Below are positions 19,338 through 24,101 of a stretch of DNA of 24,101 bases, in pieces. Below the pieces are notes generated by a model, which made no database searches, was not told where the DNA came from, and saw only the letters and a program-made list of their open reading frames with translations. The position numbers were made by a program, and so were the translations under genes. Source of the stretch: a virus; IMG/VR virus record IMGVR_UViG_3300033149_001486, positions 1 through 24,101 of that record; one strand, written 5' to 3'. Positions within the stretch are counted from its first letter, which is position 1. Each line of letters opens with the position of its first letter.

Positions 19338-22300
19338 TTAAGGAATTGCTAGTCGAATCTTTCTTCGGGGCGGAGGAGGTTGAACGACCGCTGGAGGCCT
19401 TACGCCCACGCCCTCGGTCCTCAACTTACTCAACTCCTTCAGATATTTATCTCGCTTGTCTTCGGGAAGCTGAACAAGAAATTCCAAGAAGTCCTTCTTG
19501 ATCTTCCCTCCAGGGCCTGTGCTGATTCGTGCCCAGAGAGGATCGCCGATCTTGCGTACGATGTTGCTGAACTGGAGCGCGCTTAGCTGGCCTTCCTGTA
19601 TCAGTGCGAACGTTCGCTCAACTGCTTCTTCGATCTTACCACGCTTGATCAACTTGTCGATCCGTCTCTTGTTCTTTCGATCCACGTACTTCTGCTCTGC
19701 CAAATAGTCGTAGTAATCTCGAAGCATGTCTCCTTTCAGGCCTGTCGCCGAGGTTTTAGCTCTAGCCTCGTAGGCAGGCAATCCGTGCCTGATCCAGGTT
19801 CCAGTGAGTGGCAGCAGCGCTTCAGTCCATGTTCTTACCTCGCCCTCTCTGCCGACTGCCGCATCGAGCGGAGTCACTCCCATAACTGCGTGCTTAGCGG
19901 TTTTGTACAGCTGCTCTCCTACTGGAGCGCCACGCTCGCGGATCTCCCTGTTCATGAAGTTAGTGTTGAACACGATCTCGATTAACGTCCTCAACATCGG
20001 CTCGGCCTTCGCACGAGCTATCTGGGAAAGATGCCCAGAAGCTAGCTTCGCATAGTCGTCAATCTGCCTGAACAGCCAGTTCTTAACGTAAATCTTCCTG
20101 CCGTTGCTGTCCGTCATTCCGGTGTCGATGTCAAACTTATGGCCTCTTTCGTTGTTGAATGTCGAATGAAAGTCCTGACCGTTGGCCTTCAAGAACGCCG
20201 CCTGAACGAGGTTCGAAGTCAGCATTATACCAAGCACTCCTTTCAACAGAATAAAACGATATTGCTTTCCCATCGCCCTAAGCTGGGCATCCGTCATACC
20301 TTCGAATCTTAAGGGCTTTGGTAAGTGTTTGCTTGCGGCTCTAGTCCCTAATGCCCCTGTCAGCGTTCTAAAGTTGGACACGTTCCAATTTCTGGCGAAC
20401 ATTAAGTTGCGAAGGACTCTTCGCTGCCCTCGGGTAAACCACGTTCTGGGCAAAGTACCCATCAGATCGTTGACCATCATGCCTGCCGCACTGCCAGCAT
20501 CCTTAGGACTCAAGCCTTCCTTTACGAACCTACTCTCAAGCACGTCATAGATCGCTATCTGACCAGTTTTGACGAACTTGTCCCACAGAAGCTGGTCGCC
20601 AAGATCCTTCATTCCCTTTACTGGATGCCGCAGCACCTTCAGCGGATCGTCAATCACGTCCTTAAGCTCCACACCGTTCTTAACCATCCGTCTCAGCAAC
20701 GTTTGCATCTCAGCGTCGTTTAAGTGCCGAAACCTTCGCGGATAATCCTTCCCCAATGCCATCAAAACGTTCGACTCGACATTCCATCCGTGTATCCAAG
20801 GGATATACATTATTATTCTTTTAACGGCCGTCCTGGCCTTCGCCAGCTTTCCGTAAACTTCGGCAGACCTGTCCGACAGAACGTTCTCCACGAGCTTGAA
20901 TGCGTCGCGATGAATTGAGGTCGGCTCTTTGAACAATCGTTTTCGCTCGGCGTCGATAACCGCGTCGCCGGCAGCCTTGCGAGCCTTCTTGCGACCGAAC
21001 CGAGACCACGTCCGAAGTGTAGCATCGTCAATGGGAAAGTACTCGTCCCGTAGTTCCAATGGAACTTGGCTTCGTGGCAAAAGTGCGTATTTGCCCTCCG
21101 GGGTTTTCATCTTTACTAAATTGGAGGCAAACGCTTTATTAGCCAATGCCCGCTCGGCATAATATATGTACGATGGAAGCAGCTTTGCTATATCTGTCTC
21201 GACCTCAATCCCTCGCGATTGAAGCTCCTCCAGCGAGACGGGAAAACCCTCGTCGGTGCGAGTTCGTCTACGAACGAACGAGGCTGTAGGATCAGTGACT
21301 CTCTTGATTATGTGATTAACGTAGTTCTCGATAAACTCGTTCAGTATGCCGGCGTCGGTAAGCTTCTTTCTATAACGTGTGTAAATCTCTCGGGCGATCT
21401 CCGCTACCGCATGACCGCTCGGCGAGAGCTCAATGTCAGGATCTTCCAAGTACTTGGAGATCCTCGTGCGTTCGGCTTCGTTCGTTATCGTTTCCAGCAG
21501 AGACTTCTGCACGTCGTTAGCGTCGAAAGCAGCGAGGTTCCTACGAATACGCAACGCGTCGACTGCCTTGTAAACGTCCTTATACATCATACTAGTAATG
21601 TCGGGGCGGTCGTGCAGATCGAGCCATCCACGTAGAGTCCGCATCTGCTTAGCGATGTAACCAACCAAATCCTCCAGAATGTACGCACGACCCGATTCGT
21701 CCCTAATCCGATTGATGGCGTCGACAATGCCTCTTCTGTAGGTCTCGCCAGAGATTTCCTCGATCTCTTTTGCGTGTTTAGCTACGAACTCCTTACTGGT
21801 CTTGATAACGAAACCAGAGCCCTCCGGATTCTCGATAACCTCTCCTTCTACCTTGTACGTGTCCATCCACAGCTGGGCAGAACCTTCACGTGAGAACCCC
21901 TTTCCAGTCGGGTCGAGGATTATGTTCGCTTCTGGCTCGATCGGATGATCGTCTGCACGCACAGGACTCGGCTCATCGCTGCCAGAGGCTTTCGTGTTCT
22001 GCTCGGCACGTCTGGCCTTGGTAACTATGTCACGAAGCATAGGCATTCTCTCCAGAAACACTGCCTGCTCTGCGTCAGACATAGTCGTTTCTATATCGCT
22101 CTGATACAGATCCAAAGCGTCCTTTTCCAGCGCCTTGAGATCGACCGTTGTGTCCCCTTCGCGCCAACGTCTCACACCGCCTGCGATCTCAGCCATACGA
22201 GCTTCAGCCTCGCCGTATGTGATGCCAGTACTAGCTTTAGGAAAGATCCCTTCCTCAGCCATGATGTCGCCAACACGACCGAGTGTTTCTTCGGACACAG

Positions 22301-22427
22301 AGCCGTAGAGTTCTTCAGCCAGCTCCTCACGTGTCTTGCCAGACTCGATTCCTTCGCGAATGATGTCGGAAGGTTTAGGAGTCGGAGGTTCGACTTTGGG
22401 TTCGGCGGCTGGCTCGGCTTTAGGCAC
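19338..22427 (-). CDS. giant virion-associated protein, C-terminal part (frame-disrupted)
   Basis: A 1029-aa frame encoding most of a very long late protein. It opens in a Pro/Lys/Glu linker (PKAEPAAEPKVEPPTPKP), then is largely helical, with charged repeats and a hydrophobic helix near GVLGIMLTSNLVQAAFL. It includes RNLMFARNWNVSNFRTLTGA, a segment resembling large polyvalent phage proteins, and ends in a proline-rich tail (PPAVVQPPPPRRKIR). Such proteins are usually internal virion or DNA-ejection proteins carried in the head. No enzymatic motif was identified. The frame is open upstream of 22427 through the linker without a good start, so it is the continuation of the gene at 23371. The original protein would have about 1,340 residues. 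Confidence 0.78.
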   Translation of the reverse strand: MPKAEPAAEPKVEPPTPKPSDIIREGIESGKTREELAEELYGSVSEETLGRVGDIMAEEGIFPKASTGITYGEAEARMAEIAGGVRRWREGDTTVDLKALEKDALDLYQSDIETTMSDAEQAVFLERMPMLRDIVTKARRAEQNTKASGSDEPSPVRADDHPIEPEANIILDPTGKGFSREGSAQLWMDTYKVEGEVIENPEGSGFVIKTSKEFVAKHAKEIEEISGETYRRGIVDAINRIRDESGRAYILEDLVGYIAKQMRTLRGWLDLHDRPDITSMMYKDVYKAVDALRIRRNLAAFDANDVQKSLLETITNEAERTRISKYLEDPDIELSPSGHAVAEIAREIYTRYRKKLTDAGILNEFIENYVNHIIKRVTDPTASFVRRRTRTDEGFPVSLEELQSRGIEVETDIAKLLPSYIYYAERALANKAFASNLVKMKTPEGKYALLPRSQVPLELRDEYFPIDDATLRTWSRFGRKKARKAAGDAVIDAERKRLFKEPTSIHRDAFKLVENVLSDRSAEVYGKLAKARTAVKRIIMYIPWIHGWNVESNVLMALGKDYPRRFRHLNDAEMQTLLRRMVKNGVELKDVIDDPLKVLRHPVKGMKDLGDQLLWDKFVKTGQIAIYDVLESRFVKEGLSPKDAGSAAGMMVNDLMGTLPRTWFTRGQRRVLRNLMFARNWNVSNFRTLTGALGTRAASKHLPKPLRFEGMTDAQLRAMGKQYRFILLKGVLGIMLTSNLVQAAFLKANGQDFHSTFNNERGHKFDIDTGMTDSNGRKIYVKNWLFRQIDDYAKLASGHLSQIARAKAEPMLRTLIEIVFNTNFMNREIRERGAPVGEQLYKTAKHAVMGVTPLDAAVGREGEVRTWTEALLPLTGTWIRHGLPAYEARAKTSATGLKGDMLRDYYDYLAEQKYVDRKNKRRIDKLIKRGKIEEAVERTFALIQEGQLSALQFSNIVRKIGDPLWARISTGPGGKIKKDFLEFLVQLPEDKRDKYLKELSKLRTEGVGVRPPAVVQPPPPRRKIRLAIP

Positions 22428-23371
22428 GGCCTTCGGTTCGGCTTCCGCACAACGCCTTCCGAGATATCCCTTCCTGTAACGTTTCTGTAAGCTTCCCTCA
22501 ACTTGTCGGGATCTATGGTTTTAAACGCCTTGCCTTTGTATCCAATCTTGCGCAGTGCGCTCCTTTCGTCTGGCGTCAAGGGCTTCGAAGGCTCCGAAGG
22601 CTTCGCTTCCTTAAACCTCTCAACTGGCACGACGGGAGGAGCTATCCCTTCGGGAGCGGCTTTCTCAGGAACGGGCTTTGGCTCAGGGCTTATCGCTTCC
22701 TGTCTTCTCACCGCCTCACGAGCACTGTTCACCAACTCGTCGCTGACTACGCGTCGCTCGATCAACTCTTTAGCTCCTGCCAGATCACTAGCCTTAATTC
22801 CAGCTTCCTTCGCGCCTTTCGGTAGTACTCCATGCGCAAGCTTGAACAAATAAGCGTAAAGTAAAAACTCAGCCGGCGTAGTAATTCCTGCAGCTACTGC
22901 CGGCGGCACTCCCCAGTCCACTAGCTTCCCGCCAAACCACCGAACGCCCTTAGCTGGCTGCTCAAGTAGCCATCCGACTTTGCCCGTCAGCCACTGACCA
23001 AGCGGCGTTCGCGGAGCGTACGTTACCGCCCTCGCAGCGCGCTCTCCAACCTGCTGCGCTCGCTCGAGGTCAAGCTCCTCACCCGTCACGGCCTGCCGGC
23101 CAAGTTCAGAAAGCTCGCCCAAACCAGAAACTGGAAGACCTGCCAGAGCGCCGGAAATGACCGCTCCAGCAGTCTCGCTGATCGCTGCCAGTGGTTCGTT
23201 GAGGTATTTGCTCACTGCCCTGCTCGAAACGTCAACTACCCCCGAAAGCCAATCACCAACTTCAGGCTCTGGGGACGATGGCCTGAGAGGTAAAGGAGAC
23301 GAAACCCTCTCAGGCTCGACAGAAAACGCCCCCACACGATCCAACTTGTCGTCCAACAAATACATAGTCAT
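22172..23371 (-). CDS. giant virion-associated protein, N-terminal part (frame-disrupted)
   Basis: It starts at 23371 in a TGATG overlap with the upstream gene. The first 307 or so residues are genuine: a helical region (EPLAAISETAGAVISGALAG), PLGQWLTGKVGWLLEQPAKG, GVPPAVAAGITTPAEFLLYA, then a Pro/Lys linker and LTPDERSALRKIGYKGKAF. This resembles N-terminal regions of large phage internal virion proteins. After TGRDISEGVVRK (about 22450) the frame is out of phase, and the 90 residues to 22172 are a shadow of the other fragment. Here a single missing base in the low-complexity linker (around GTGCGGAAGCCG) would suffice. A sequencing or assembly error, or a programmed shift, is possible. Confidence 0.75.
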   Translation of the reverse strand: MTMYLLDDKLDRVGAFSVEPERVSSPLPLRPSSPEPEVGDWLSGVVDVSSRAVSKYLNEPLAAISETAGAVISGALAGLPVSGLGELSELGRQAVTGEELDLERAQQVGERAARAVTYAPRTPLGQWLTGKVGWLLEQPAKGVRWFGGKLVDWGVPPAVAAGITTPAEFLLYAYLFKLAHGVLPKGAKEAGIKASDLAGAKELIERRVVSDELVNSAREAVRRQEAISPEPKPVPEKAAPEGIAPPVVPVERFKEAKPSEPSKPLTPDERSALRKIGYKGKAFKTIDPDKLREAYRNVTGRDISEGVVRKPNRRPCLKPSQPPNPKSNLRLLNLPTSFAKESSLARHVRSWLKNSTALCPKKHSVVLATSWLRKGSFLKLVLASHTARLKLVWLRSQAV

Positions 23372-24101
23372 CAGCCGATTACCTCTACTATCTTAATCAT
23401 CCCGGAAGGATCAAGCTTGACCCTAATGAAAACGCCGTCTTCGTCTTCGAGCTTCACAGTTCCATCCTTAGGAAGTTTCACGACCTTCCCGTTAGCCAAC
23501 GTCGTAGTGCCAGTCTTTAGTAGCTCGATAACAGAATCTTCAAAGTACTCCTTCGGCAGCAATCCGTTCGGAGCACGCATAGCGTACATGTCGCGAGCGA
23601 CAGCACGCAGATCCGCCTTGGCCTCACGATCGCCAGTTCTAGCCTTTTTTACCAGCTCTTGGTATCTGGTCGTTCTGTTGGCGCCGATCGTTCGAATCAA
23701 CTCGAACAAGTCGGTTGGCTTTTCTGCGCCTTCCATGCTTTCACCGTACTTAGCAAGAATGGTGCCGATCCGCTTTGCCGCCGCGTTGAGCTCGGCAGTG
23801 CCTTTCTGTCGCTCTTCCCTTGCCTCGGCCAAACCAAGTTGCTTCTTCGCCAGCTCTCGTTGACTCGTGAGCTTGGCAGCAGCTTCTTCAGGAATCTTGA
23901 ACTCCTGACCGTCAATCGTTACGGATCGCTTGCTTAAGTTGTCCAGCAAGAGATCCAGGGCTTTCTCGTTGCTCACCGTAAACGTCCGGTCGCCGACGGT
24001 AACCGTTCGCTCTCCCCTGCGACTCATCAACTCCCTAAAAACGTCAGTGGCAGGTACCGCCATGCCGTTCACGTTTACGTGCGTGCCTTCCCACTGCGCT
24101 A
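23371..24101 (-). CDS. late structural-region protein, partial at window end
   Basis: A minus-strand frame open to the window edge, so the start lies outside; an internal Met lies at 24063. The visible 240 or so residues show two similar short beta-rich units (RTVTVGDRTFTVSNEKALDL and RSVTIDGQEFKIPEEAAAKL), then a charged helix (AKKQLGLAEAREERQKGTAE) and a C-terminal beta region (VKLEDEDGVFIRVKLDP). No enzyme motif is seen. Coupling to the next gene by TGATG and the late-strand position suggest a virion component. Confidence 0.72.
   Translation of the reverse strand, partial: AQWEGTHVNVNGMAVPATDVFRELMSRRGERTVTVGDRTFTVSNEKALDLLLDNLSKRSVTIDGQEFKIPEEAAAKLTSQRELAKKQLGLAEAREERQKGTAELNAAAKRIGTILAKYGESMEGAEKPTDLFELIRTIGANRTTRYQELVKKARTGDREAKADLRAVARDMYAMRAPNGLLPKEYFEDSVIELLKTGTTTLANGKVVKLPKDGTVKLEDEDGVFIRVKLDPSGMIKIVEVIG

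Noticed and set aside
21945-22490. Plus-strand 181-codon open frame opposite the giant late gene
   Set aside because: It is antisense to a long protein with convincing composition, has no binding site and shows no family resemblance. The same applies to other antisense frames in 8200-24100.

Overview
This window looks like part of a double-stranded DNA bacteriophage genome, or a prophage or virus contig from a metagenome. The signs are densely packed small genes with ATGA, GTGA and TGATG stop/start overlaps, a complete phage-type replication set, and a very long virion-type gene on the opposite strand. No host housekeeping genes, tRNAs or rRNAs are visible. Nearly every gene has a strong AAAGGAGG-type ribosome binding site. 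At least three promoters match the bacterial sigma-70 consensus with exactly 17-bp spacers, so the host is a bacterium and the phage uses host RNA polymerase. The host phylum cannot be fixed from the sequence.

Layout. Positions 1-2330 form a control region. Two single-gene units lie here (a 125-aa protein and a ribbon-helix-helix-like protein), separated by non-coding DNA rich in short hairpins. One stretch of about 390 bp is bounded by a perfect 23-bp inverted repeat and contains an AT-only core, making it a candidate replication origin. Positions 2272-7526 hold a run of about 19 small genes of mostly unknown function behind one consensus promoter. Positions 7575-8165 hold another single-gene unit with promoter, long leader and intrinsic terminator; its product is a paralogue of the first gene. 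Positions 8208-19280 hold the replication module: ATP-dependent DNA ligase, small HTH and zinc-ribbon proteins, a Cas4/RecB-like nuclease, a Sak4-like recombination ATPase, a DUF669-like ssDNA-binding protein, a ParB-methyltransferase fusion, a nucleotide-modification-associated protein, a dCMP deaminase, a uracil-DNA-glycosylase/exonuclease/PolA fusion and a DUF3987-like helicase/primase. A hairpin at 19285-19331 separates this from converging late genes on the minus strand (19338-24101), which encode large virion-associated proteins.

Two things stand out. First, a palindrome with core GTTCAA-N3-TTGAAC occurs six times, always in the plus-strand early half, mostly between genes, once overlapping a stop codon and once inside the end of a coding region. 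It may be a dispersed operator or RNA hairpin system. Second, at least four replication genes and the giant late gene are each broken by a frame change. In the ATPase and the deaminase a conserved catalytic block (Walker B; PCxxC) is missing at the break, so these are short internal losses and not simple slips. Small assembly deletions are the simplest explanation, with recent decay as the alternative. Checking raw reads comes before any functional reading.

The intact parts fit a phage that encodes its own polymerase, ligase, recombination proteins and pyrimidine metabolism, uses host transcription, and methylates DNA through a ParB-guided enzyme. Family assignments come from recognised motifs and recalled family resemblance; no database search was run.
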